A program made the position numbers and the translations under genes. From Haematococcus lacustris (taxonomy: Eukaryota > Chlorophyta > Chlorophyceae > Chlamydomonadales > Haematococcaceae): 64,000 nucleotides of DNA. The notes beneath the pieces were generated by a model. It was not told the origin of the DNA, made no database searches, and saw only the letters and a program-made list of their open reading frames with translations. Every line of letters begins with the position of its first letter. The first letter of the stretch is position 1. Shown piece by piece: positions 10,246-20,189 of this stretch. The stretch spans positions 8,992,520 to 9,056,519 of the forward strand of contig JASKMD010000015.1 in assembly GCA_030144725.1 (NCBI GenBank). The letters run 5' to 3'.

Positions 10246-11645
10246 CTGGGCTGGGCTGGGCTGGGCGGGGCGGGGCGGGGCTGGGCGGGGCGGGGCGGGG
10301 CGGGGCGGGGCGGGGCGGGGCGGGGCGGGGCGGGGCGGGGCGGGGCGGGGCGGGGCGGGGCGGGGCGGGGCGGGGCGGGGCGGGGCGGGGCGGGGCGGGG
10401 CGGGGCGGGGCGGGGCGGGGCGGGGCGGGGCGGGGCGGGGCGGGGCGGGGCGGGGCGGGGCGGGGCGGGGCGGGGCGGGGCGGGGCGGGGCGGGGCGGGG
10501 CGGGGCGGGGCGGGGCGGGGCGGGGCGGGGCGGGGCGGGGCGGGGCGGGGCGGGGCGGGGCGGGGCGGGGCGGGGCGGGGCGGGGCGGGGCGGGGCGGGG
10601 CGGGGCGGGGCGGGGCGGGGCGGGGCGGGGCGGGGCGGGGCGGGGCGGGGCGGGGCGGGGCGGGGCGGGGCGGGGCGGGGCGGGGCGGGGCGGGGCGGGG
10701 CGGGGCGGGGCGGGGCGGGGCGGGGCGGGGCGGGGCGGGGCGGGGCGGGGCGGGGCGGGGCGGGGCGGGGCGGGGCGGGGCGGGGCGGGGCGGGGCGGGG
10801 CGGGGCGGGGCGGGGCGGGGCGGGGCGGGGCGGGGCGGGGCGGGGCGGGGCGGGGCGGGGCGGGGCGGGGCGGGGCGGGGCGGGGCGGGGCGGGGCGGGG
10901 CGGGGCGGGGCGGGGCGGGGCGGGGCGGGGCGGGGCGGGGCGGGGCGGGGCGGGGCGGGGCGGGGCGGGGCGGGGCGGGGCGGGGCGGGGCGGGGCGGGG
11001 CGGGGCGGGGCGGGGCGGGGCGGGGCGGGGCGGGGCGGGGCGGGGCGGGGCGGGGCGGGGCGGGGCGGGGCGGGGCGGGGCGGGGCGGGGCGGGGCGGGG
11101 CGGGGCGGGGCGGGGCGGGGCGGGGCGGGGCGGGGCGGGGCGGGGCGGGGCGGGGCGGGGCGGGGCGGGGCGGGGCGGGGCGGGGCGGGGCGGGGCGGGG
11201 CGGGGCGGGGCGGGGCGGGGCGGGGCGGGGCGGGGCGGGGCGGGGCGGGGCGGGGCGGGGCGGGGCGGGGCGGGGCGGGGCGGGGCGGGGCGGGGCGGGG
11301 CGGGGCGGGGCGGGGCGGGGCGGGGCGGGGCGGGGCGGGGCGGGGCGGGGCGGGGCGGGGCGGGGCGGGGCGGGGCGGGGCGGGGCGGGGCGGGGCGGGG
11401 CGGGGCGGGGCGGGGCGGGGCGGGGCGGGGCGGGGCGGGGCGGGGCGGGGCGGGGCGGGGCGGGGCGGGGCGGGGCGGGGCGGGGCGGGGCGGGGCGGGG
11501 CGGGGCGGGGCGGGGCGGGGCGGGGCGGGGCGGGGCGGGGCGGGGCGGGGCGGGGCGGGGCGGGGCGGGGCGGGGCGGGGCGGGGCGGGGCGGGGCGGGG
11601 CGGGGCGGGGCGGGGCGGGGCGGGGCGGGGCGGGGCGGGGCGGGG
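10246..11645. repeat. (GGGGC)n pentanucleotide block, copy B
   Basis: About 1.4 kb of GGGGC units with almost no interruptions after the first 40 bases. The flanks are the same as in copy A. Its purity may be partly an assembly consensus effect. Confidence 0.97.
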
Positions 11646-12410
11646 CCCAGCATGTCTCTAAACCGGCAGCAGCCCCATCCCCTGCCATTGCATGTGGCCC
11701 AGCAGCCAGCCTGATGCCTATTCTCCGCCCTTGGGCTCAGTAGTTACTCTTAAGAGGGTGCTGCCCAACAACAGCCTCACCTACAATCCTGCCCACTAAG
11801 CGTACTCACAGGCAGGTTTTACAGTAGCAGCAGGAGAAGCAACAGCAACAACAACGGGTGCAGTAATGGTAGCAGCAATCACAGAAACAGCAGCAACACT
11901 AGATGTAAAGCGCACTGGATTTCTCCTGCACCAGGCGATCCGAGCATCCGCTGGTCCAGCCGGTGGATGTCCCGGCATGGTCTTCCATGGCACACGCCGC
12001 AGTTCGCGCGCGCAGCTTGCCGCCGCCGTCTCCGTTACAGGTCCTTTTGCTGGCTGTCCCTAAACAGCTTTGCACCAGGCGATCCAAACGCTGCATGCCC
12101 TCGTCCAGCTGGTCCAGGCTGGCCTCGGCGTCTTAGACAACCCACTGTCTGCGCCCAGTGCATAGTTCGGGCAGCCGCGTCGGCCAGTCCAGCGGGACAG
12201 CTCACGCGGTCAGTACCAGCTGGCTAGGATATTCAGCGCCACTATAAGGCAGCTGCAGGGCCCTAGCCTATACCGGAAGCCTGCGCGCGGCACGGTATTG
12301 GCAAGCCAGGGCCTTGCAAGAAAGAGCGCTACACAAGAAGCTTGTGTCCAAGGAGTAAGAATGATGTGCCATGCTTGGTCGACGATATCTTGCTCTATCA
12401 TTACACCAAA

Positions 12411-13503
12411 ATGGCCAACAAGCGCGTATCGTACACAGAAGTCCCGCCTTCGTTCGTTTCTGATGCCGAGCTGAAGCCAGTTGTTTTCATCTCACTTCGG
12501 CAAGTGAAAACCCACACGGATTGCAAAAGGGAGCGCACGTGAGGCTCACTGCAAGCCGTCTACGGAGCGACCACCTTTTTGACGAGCAGCGATGCTCGCT
12601 CATTCGAGCTACCATTTCGGAGGGTGAGACCGTACACGTGGTGGACCACGCATGCGTTTATTGCTACGAGGTCCCAGGTAAGGTGAGTGGGCACGGGCGT
12701 CAGCCTAGCATGACATGCCTGGTTGCTTGCCATCTAGGCCTGCAGACTGAAATAACATTTTTGCAACACAGTTACCCAGCTCGCTGGCGGTATGGTGACA
12801 GCCAGGCGCTGTACTCGGCAGCCATTGTTCACCCACGCTATAAAATGTTGCAGTTGCTGTTCAGCCCTGCCCAGTTCAGGCAAGCAGAGCAGGTCCTGCC
12901 TCGGCTGGTGACTCTTGATGGCAGCCGAGCAGACCGGCCAGTGCACCCACTCCAGCTCACCTCGCTTGATTTATGGCCAGGCTACGTTGCGCTGCTAGCT
13001 GCTTAGGGCTGCTGACGCAGGCAGATTGAGATGAATAGTATGTACCGCCCCAGCCGGTGCCTGACTAAGTGCTGACTAGGTTTGGGGCTCCTGAGTGCTC
13101 TGCTCCTGGTGCTTTTGTCCAACTGACTGCTCTGTTCAATAAGGCTGTTGTGGATCTGCGTGGATGTCACCACAGAAGGCCTGGCCACCAGTGCAGGACA
13201 GGGTATGTGAGGGTGATGCTTTTGTCGCAGGGCAAGGTCTCTTGGATTACGCAGCTGGTGGTACACTCCGATTATCGCCACAGGGGTGTGGCCAAGAAGC
13301 TGTGTCGCATGGCATGGCCAGTCGAGCAGTTCTACGCGGTCGGTCTAGTCACCTCTCATCCCTACGCAGTGCGTGCTCTGGAACGTGCCACGCAACGCAC
13401 GTGCAACAGAGCAACCATCATGCCAGCGGCGCGCGAGCTGCTGTCGCAATGCAACATCCCATACGTGCTAGATAAGGCGTTGTGCTTTGAAGAGGGCCGG
13501 TGA
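12411..13503 (+). CDS. GNAT-family N-acetyltransferase, 3 exons
   Basis: Hand-built model: exons 12411-12503, 12590-12682 and 13231-13503 give an in-frame protein of 152 residues. Donors are CAA|GTGAAA and AAG|GTGAGT; acceptors are GAGCAG|CGA and TCGCAG|GGC. The third exon carries the acetyl-CoA binding signature of the GNAT fold: the strand WITQLVV followed by HSDYRHRGVAKKLC, matching the R/Q-x-x-G-x-G/A loop (RHRGVA). By family it moves an acetyl group from acetyl-CoA to an amine; the substrate cannot be told. The protein is short but within GNAT size. The first exon and upstream region are duplicated at 3657. Exon 2 boundaries are the least certain part. Confidence 0.65.
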
Positions 13504-15619
13504 GTGAGCTGTCCTGTTGCTACCTGCCCAGCACTGAAACTACCTCACTACTCTCTGCCCCTTGCACCCTTGACCCTGACCATGGCCCCGACCCTGACCC
13601 TGGCCCCGACCCTGACCCTGACCCTGGTCCTGACCCTAACCCTGCTACCCTGCACCTGGACATCATGGGGGCAAGGGTGCAAGTCCCTCACGGCAGCAGG
13701 TAGTGTGATTGGCAGCATCATTGTGTGAGCCCATGCAGCGTAACCATATGTGACACCATGGGGTGTATGGTATGAGGGGCGCAACTCTTGAACTGCCACC
13801 CTCATCTGTGGGTGTGCAAGCAGGGTGAGTGAAGCGCGGGGCCAAGGGATGTGTCTTCCGTGGCCTGTGTGGCCCACACCTGCCAGCACACGGGAGGCAG
13901 TGGCAGAGAACTGGCCAGATGCCAAGGTTTTTTTCTTGAAGTGAAAGGGATTAACAGAATAACAATAACAGCAACCTGCATGAGGCAGGAGGCTGCCCCA
14001 CAAGCTGCCCTCCATAGCCTCCTAGCTGGCACTGCTAAAAAATACCTAGGGACGAAGGAAGAGGAATACCGTTGATCCCATAGCACCATTGATCACAGTA
14101 GCAGATGTATGGCTAGCTTATTGTGGTTTGTCAGCGATGGGTGTGTCAAGCTGTGTTCTCTCATGCTCGTGTCATCCGCGCCTGCATTAATATGTGAGGC
14201 AGTGACAGCAGTGGCAGAGGAGTTGCGGAGGAACCACTTGCATGGGTAGGGCTGGTGCAGTGCCAGGGGGCTGGTGCAGGGCTAGGAGGCAAAGATCAAT
14301 GGTGCGTGCATATGCTGTTGAACAATGTAGGTTGTTGGCCCACACTCACACTGCAACTTGCCTGGTGTGATGTGTGCAGGTGTCTTATCGACACACAGTT
14401 TTTTGTAGATCACACCGATGTGAACAACATCCTTGCGACGACCTTGGACACGGAGTGGGAGCTTGGCGGCCTGGAGGATGGCAAGGAGTTCTTCGCGTTC
14501 ACGTTTGCTGCCTCGCCCACAGTGACTCATGCTTGCCTGCCTTTGCCCAGCTAGTCGAGCATCCGATGCACCCGGTGCGTCCGTTGACGTGAAGCGAGTG
14601 CTTGTCGATGCGTATCACCATTGCACGCCTGGATGCCCTAACCGCGGCCTTCGCCTGGGCGCCTTCGGACGTCGTTGAGCCTCTTACTGTCAGATGTAGT
14701 CCCCACACCTCACCTAAGCTTCAACATCTAGGCCTTTTGTTCACGATGAGCTGTTTCTCAGTCATGTCAGACAGGCCCTGAGAACGTCTGTCGCTCGCTA
14801 CACCCTTGGATGTGCCTGCCCATGATGCGCCTACCCATGTTAGGGCCCCCTGACTGCCCTAGCTGGCTCTCAAGGCTCAGCTAACCTCAGCACTAATGGC
14901 CTCGCCTCAGACCATGCAGGGTAGGTTGCACCTGCATGGTGCAGGGCAGGGCTGCAGCTTGTGTCAAACAGCATGTGTGCGTCCCCTCATGCATGGACGC
15001 AGTTCAGCTAAGCTCTGGGCTCTGGCTGAGGTAGGCAGCGGTAGCACACCCCTCCCCACCCAGCCATGCTCGACATAACCAGCCACGGCGGGCAACCAAA
15101 CCACTCTTGGCCTGGGGAGTTAGTACCTGGTTCCAGCACTGACACTTGTGCCAGTACTGGCACTTGGGTTAGTACTGGCACTTAGGCTAGTACTGGCACC
15201 TAGCTAAACCACCCTTGGCCTAGGGAGTTGGTAAAGTGAGTGTAGCAGGCAGGCGGATTTTGCGGCTAGTATTAGCAGCTAGTGGTAGCAGCCAGCCAGA
15301 GATCCCACTCCAGCCATGCCCATCCACACACCACGATGTGGCCCAGCCCATCCCTCTCCCAAGGGGCCAGCAGCCAGCCAATCAGCCAACTAGCCTAGCA
15401 TACAGGTGCTTGCCAGCCTTGCTTCATGTGCAACATGGCATAGCTATATCAGGCAGGAGCGCAGGACCACGGTGCAGCATTGCGAGAGTATTTGCATGAA
15501 TACTCGTAGAAACTAGCACACGCAAAGTTCAGTATTTTGACATGAAACTTGGCACATAGCATTTTTACAACATTGTAAGAGTTATGGTGAAAATCTAAAA
15601 TCGAGGAAAAATCGGGCTG
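13504..15619. other. Intergenic region with small repeats
   Basis: No convincing gene. 13562-13650 is a CCCTGA/CCCTGAC-rich run directly after the GNAT stop. 15120-15210 repeats AGTACTGGCACTTAGG-type words four times. 14380-14560 has a short open frame (residues such as FVDHTDVNNILATTLDTEWEL) that could be an exon, but no homologue comes to mind and no clean splice partners are visible. Confidence 0.35.
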
Positions 15620-15633
15620 AGGAGATACAGAGT

Positions 15634-17083
15634 TGTCAGTACTGACAGACCCCCAAGTCAGTGCTGAGTGACCCACTTTCAGTGCTGACTGACCCGTTTT
15701 AGTGCTGCTAAGTTGAATTTCAGTGCTGACTGACCAACATTCAGTGCTGACTGACCCACTTTCAGTGCTGACTGATCCATTATCAGTGCTGACTGACCAA
15801 CATTCAGTGCTGACTGACCCACTTTCAGTGCTGACTGATCCATTGTCAGTGCTGACAGATTAACTTTCAGTGCTGACTGATTAATAATCAGTGCTGACTG
15901 ACCCACTTTCAGTGCTGACTGATCCATTATCAGTGCTGACTGATTAATTAACAGCGCTGACTGATTAACTTTCAGTGCTGACTGACCCACTTTCGGTGCT
16001 GACTGATCCATTGTCAGTGCTGACTGACTCACTTTCAGTGCTGACTGATTGATTATCAGTGCTGACTGACCCACTTTCAGTGCTGACTGATCCATTATCA
16101 GTGCTTACTAGTTGTCAGTGCTGACTAGTTGTCAGTGCTGATAATTTGTCAGTGCTGACTAGTTGTCAGTGCTGACTAGTTGTCAGTGCTATTAATATGT
16201 CAGTGCTGATAATATGTCAGTGCTGATAATTTGTCAGTGCTGATAATTTGTCAGTGCTGATAATATGTCAGTGCTGATAATTTGTCAGTGCTGACTAGTT
16301 GTCAGTGCTGATAATTTGTCAGTGCTGATTATTGTCAGTGCTGATAATTTGTCAGTGCTGATAATTTGTCAGTGCTGATAATTTGTCAGTGCTAACTAGT
16401 TGTCAGTGCTGATAATATGTCAGTGCTGATAATTTGTCAGTGCTGATAATATGTCAGTGCTGATAATTTGTCAGTGCTGATAATTTGTCAGTGCTGATAA
16501 TATGTCAGTGCTGATAATTTGTCAGTGCTGACTAGTTGTCAGTGCTGACTAGTTGTCAGTGCTGATAATTTGTCAGTGCTTACTAGTTGTCAGTGCTGAC
16601 TAGTTGTCAGTGCTGACTATTTGTCAGTGCTGACTAGTTGTCAGTGCTGACTAGTTGTCAGTGCTGATAATATGTCAGTGCTGATAATATGTCAGTGCTG
16701 ATAATATGTCAGTGCTGATAATATGTCAGTGCTGATAATTTGTCAGTGCTGACTAGTTGTCAGTGCTGATAATTTGTCAGTGCTGACTAGTTGTCAGTGC
16801 TGATAATTTGTCAGTGCTGACTAGTTGTCAGTGCTGACTAGTTGTCAGTGCTGATAATATGTCAGTGCTGATAATATGTCAGTGCTGATAATATGTCAGT
16901 GCTGATAATATGTCAGTGCTGATAATTTGTCAGTGCTGACTAGTTGTCAGTGCTGATAATTTGTCAGTGCTGACTAGTTGTCAGTGCTTACAAGTTGTCA
17001 GTGCTGACTAGTTGTCAGTGCTGATAATTGTCAATGCTGACTAGTTGTCATTGCTGATAATTGCCAGCTCTGATAATTGTCAA
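15634..17083. repeat. CAGTGCTGA minisatellite array
   Basis: About 1.45 kb of tandem units built on TCAGTGCTGA. The first half has units of about 20 bases (TTTCAGTGCTGACTGACCCAC type). The second half has 16-17-base units (GTCAGTGCTGATAATTT, GTCAGTGCTGACTAGTT) with a visible higher-order order of the variants. Array-like words continue, degraded, on the other side of the inserted element to about 17600. It is AT-richer than the rest of the window. An open frame on the minus strand across it is repeat-derived. Confidence 0.95.
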
Positions 17084-17085
17084 TG

Positions 17086-17430
17086 CACTCCTACAATTTA
17101 GTCCCTGCGTTTGTCCCTGCGTTCTACCGACGTTGTCCGATCGGGCTGAAATTTTGATAGATGGTAGTTTGCAGAAAATAAAACATATTTTTCAGAAAAA
17201 ATATTTTGAAATAATCAAAGGCGGCTGCGCTGCGGCCCTGGGGCGTACGTGCAGGGATAAGTGCGGGGATAGGTTGCGGGCCACAGCGCAGCAGCTTTTG
17301 GATTTTTCCAAATATTTCTCTCGAAAAATATGTTATATTTTCTGAAAACTGCCATCTATCAAATTTATAGCCCGATCGGACAAAGTCGGTAGAACGCAGG
17401 GACAAACGCAGGGATTAAATTGTAGGAGTG
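17086..17430. mobile_element. Hairpin-type inverted-repeat element (MITE-like), 345 bp
   Basis: The left end CACTCCTACAATTTAGTCCC and right end (reverse-complemented) CACTCCTACAATTTAATCCC match, and the match continues inward with few mismatches through GCGTTCTACCGAC, TCCGATCGGGCT and GATAGATGG almost to the centre. The element is therefore one long imperfect palindrome. It sits inside the minisatellite; flanks CAATG and TGCTG suggest a 2-bp TG target duplication. It has no coding capacity, so it would need a transposase from elsewhere. Confidence 0.85.
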
Positions 17431-17666
17431 TGCTGATAATTACTTGTGCTGGTAACTGTCAGTGCTGATTATTGCCAGTGCTAACTAGTTGTCGGTGCTT
17501 ATGATTGTCGGTGCTGATTAGTTGTCAGAGCTGTTATGGTTGCAAGTGCTTACTAGCGGTCAGTTATGAATGGTTGCTAGTGCTGAATGGTTTCAAGTTG
17601 TAAGTATTCTGCGCCATCCAGTTCTGATCCGTGTTATCTATGTAATAGATATTCATTACCAATCCG

Positions 17667-17905
17667 TTCCGTAGTCCTAGCCCTAGCCCTGGCCTTGACC
17701 TTAGCCCTAGCCCTAACCTTAACCCACCCTCACATTGTCCCTAAGCCCAGCCTCAACCCTTATCCTAACCCACGCTCGTATTATCCCTTAGTCTAGCCCT
17801 AACCCTAACTTTTACCCTAGCCCGTCACTTGCCCTACCCCTAACTTTTACCTTAACCCTTGCTTAGCCCTAGCCCCAGCCCATCACTAGCCCTAGCCCTA
17901 CAAAC
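17667..17905. repeat. Degenerate telomere-like CCCTAA/CCCTAGCC tract
   Basis: Irregular runs of CCCTAACCC, CCCTAGCCC and CCTTAACCC over about 240 bases. This resembles interstitial telomeric sequence but with mixed variants and no constant period. It could be a decayed internal telomere seed or just simple sequence. Confidence 0.6.
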
Positions 17906-17924
17906 ATACAGTAATAAATGGGAG

Positions 17925-18155
17925 GCTGTCGGTACTGACAGGCGTTCATTAATTTCTGAAAGACTGTATGTACTGACAGGCCATCTGGCAAACGTTACCG
18001 TCATTCAGTACTAAAAAGCAATGTGTATCAAAAAGTCAAAAATCACGATCATTCAGTACTGAAAGGTATTCAGTACTGACAAGAATTCAGTACTGACAAG
18101 CAGTCAGTGCTGATAGGCATTAAGCCTAGGCATTCAGCACTGAATGACAGGCACA
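17925..18155. repeat. CAGTACTGA-word repeats
   Basis: Scattered copies of TCAGTACTGACAGG and GGCATTCAGTACTGA, a palindromic core (CAGTACTG) related to the minisatellite word CAGTGCTG. They look like diverged outliers of the array. Confidence 0.6.
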
Positions 18156-19867
18156 CGGTATCTCATCAACCACTGGGATTTGAATTTTTTTTCCAAGTGC
18201 GTTGGCTTGCAAATGGACAAAGGAAGCCAGCCAGCTAAAAAAAAGTACCCTTAGGTGGCACCAATAGTGCCATCTTTTACACGAGTGAAGATTACCAACC
18301 CCATATTGGGGCCACCTGACAGTAGATCTGGGCTGATCTCCGTGTTTGGATAAGAGTGAGGTTGTATTCTGAGGTACTACTTACCGTAGTCTCCCTTTTG
18401 ATTCCCGAGGCCTCGGAAACTATAGTCAAAATATTTTTCCCGAGCCATATTTTCCATTGTTTCAAGTCCCCCAATGGCCAAAGTACGCCTAAAGCTAGTT
18501 TTGAGAACTTCTTTGTGCATGTAAATAATCAAGCCTTCCGCCCCATTAATCTCGCATCATGCCGCATCATGCCGGTGCGTGCGGCAGGGTTGTGGCCTCA
18601 CGCTTCTTCATCACAGCCGCTTGACGGTTAAGAGACATTTAGAAGCGTTGTTCATCGTGCATAAAGGAGCTCGCGGTGCAGATTACCAGCTGCGCAGGCG
18701 GCACTGATGCACAAACTGGTCCATTTCTGGCACTTTCGTCAAGGTCAACTAATTGTTTGACTACTTGCCGAAAGACCAAAAAAATACATTACGGTTGGTT
18801 GTATTCTGGGCTTTCCTCGGGAATGCGCCCTAGCCCGGGCCACTACTGGCCAATATCACAAAACCGGGCCGCACGTGGCAGAGCACATTTTATACAGAGG
18901 ATCCGCGGGGATTAAGGTAGGTGAGGTTGTTGCTGAGAGTGAAGTTTTTGAGCCAGCTAACCAGGTTGAGTTCCAGGCTGGCTGATGGAGCTCGTAGAGA
19001 GGACGCGGCTGGGATCCAGAGTGCAAGAATCGTGTGCCGTGTCATGTCCTAATGTGTGTGTTGTCAACATGTGTGAAAACAATGATCAGGTCACAGCGAA
19101 ATCAGTAGGCGCGTCACCCATTACTCATCATGTTGCGAGCAACCGCCACACGGTTCGGTACACCCCCCAGGACATGGCTCCGACACTTGAAGCGGGGTGA
19201 AGCCATCATCACGATGATTTATGTCTTGAGCCCACCCCTGCCGCCCACTGGCGTCCCCACCCTCACTACAGGCCACATCACCCAGCCGTAGGTCAAGTTA
19301 GTGGGTATTGAGTAGGCCAACCCTATCAAGCAACAGTCCCCACCCAGCTCAAGGCCTGGCCGAGGCCCCTCAGCCCTCTCCCCCAGCTGCTGCTCCTTGA
19401 GGGGCAGGGCATGTAGCGCGCAGCAGCTGGTGCTCACGCTGGGCTGGCTGCACACTACTGCCAGGCCCAGCCCAGCCCTGCCAGCTGATTGTGGTAGTGG
19501 CCAGCCATGCATGACCAGCCCCATGCTGAAATTATGCAACCTCATCTTCAGGCTACTCATCTCAGATGCACCACCACCACCATCTTCATCGTCATCACAA
19601 CCGCCGTTCACACCCAAACCTTTAGCAGGACAGCTGGGCACCACACCCACGCAATTGCGCACCTTCAAGAGCCCCTGCCACCTACTCTGCCACTGCTGCT
19701 GCTGCCCCTTTGACTGGCACCAGTGAAGCTCCCAAACACCAAGCACAGCAGCTCCACACCACAGCCTCTGCTCTGGCTGCAACCTGCTTTAGCAATCCTG
19801 GCAGCAGCATTGCACCGCAGACCCTGGCAGGCCACGTGTGCATCGCTCCAGTCACACTGAGCAAAGC
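18156..19867. other. Intergenic region; fragment with transposon-like end
   Basis: No gene recognised. At 18380-18420 the words TTACCGTAGTCTCCCTTTTG and ATTCCCGAGGCCTCGG closely resemble the terminal repeat of the element in the NOP2 intron (TTACCGTACTCTCTCTTTTG, then ATTCGCG). I could not find the matching right end, so it is a relic or a one-ended copy. Confidence 0.4.
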
Positions 19868-20183
19868 CTAATGAGGCACCAGAGCCGGGTCCCCAGTCCC
19901 GTCCATCTTCTTGTTCACACTGTCCCTCCTCCTGGGCGGGAAGCCAGCAGCCCCGCCTTCAAACCCGGGCACCATGCTGGGCACCGGGTCTGCCCAGTAC
20001 TTGAGTGCTTGCTTGACCCCAGGCAGGCGGCGGAAGTTTGCAGCCATGGTCCTTGGTAGTGGCTTGAGCCTGCGCAGCCTGTCCAGCGCGGTGCTGCTCT
20101 TGTAGTGGCGGTGGCTGTTGCGGTTGGCCTGCTTGTGCCACACGGTGCCGTTGCGGTCCATCACAAACCGACCCTTCATCCAC
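19868..20183 (-). CDS. Mitochondrial-type ribosomal protein bL35, last exon
   Basis: The exon opens after the acceptor TTGCAG|G and ends with TAG, encoding 104 residues. Its start WMKGRFVMDRNGTVW, then KQANRNSHRHYKSS and RLRRLKP, follows the bL35 pattern of plant mitochondria: K-x-RF, then G-x-x-x-W, then a basic N-H-x-x-KS stretch and RLR. bL35 lies in the large mitoribosomal subunit. Residues after about 40 form a C-terminal extension. The upstream exon or exons with the start codon and transit peptide should lie on the minus strand above 20190, but I could not place them. A plastid bL35 is the alternative. Confidence 0.55.
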
Positions 20184-20189
20184 CTGCAA

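Larger units (their letters stand above)
9374..12551. repeat. Segmental duplication, copy B
   Basis: Second copy of 446-3802, beginning in mid 44-bp repeat directly after the Ns. The GGGGC block here is 174 bases shorter and purer. Unlike copy A, it runs on into the intact GNAT gene. Confidence 0.9.

Noticed and set aside
14255..14554. Possible small gene, 99 residues
   Set aside because: Composition is acceptable but no motif, homologue or splice structure could be recognised, so it is only noted within the intergenic entry.
15679..16095. Minus-strand frame with repeated DQSALKVGQSAL residues
   Set aside because: It is a translation of the CAGTGCTGA minisatellite. No start context or exon partners are seen.
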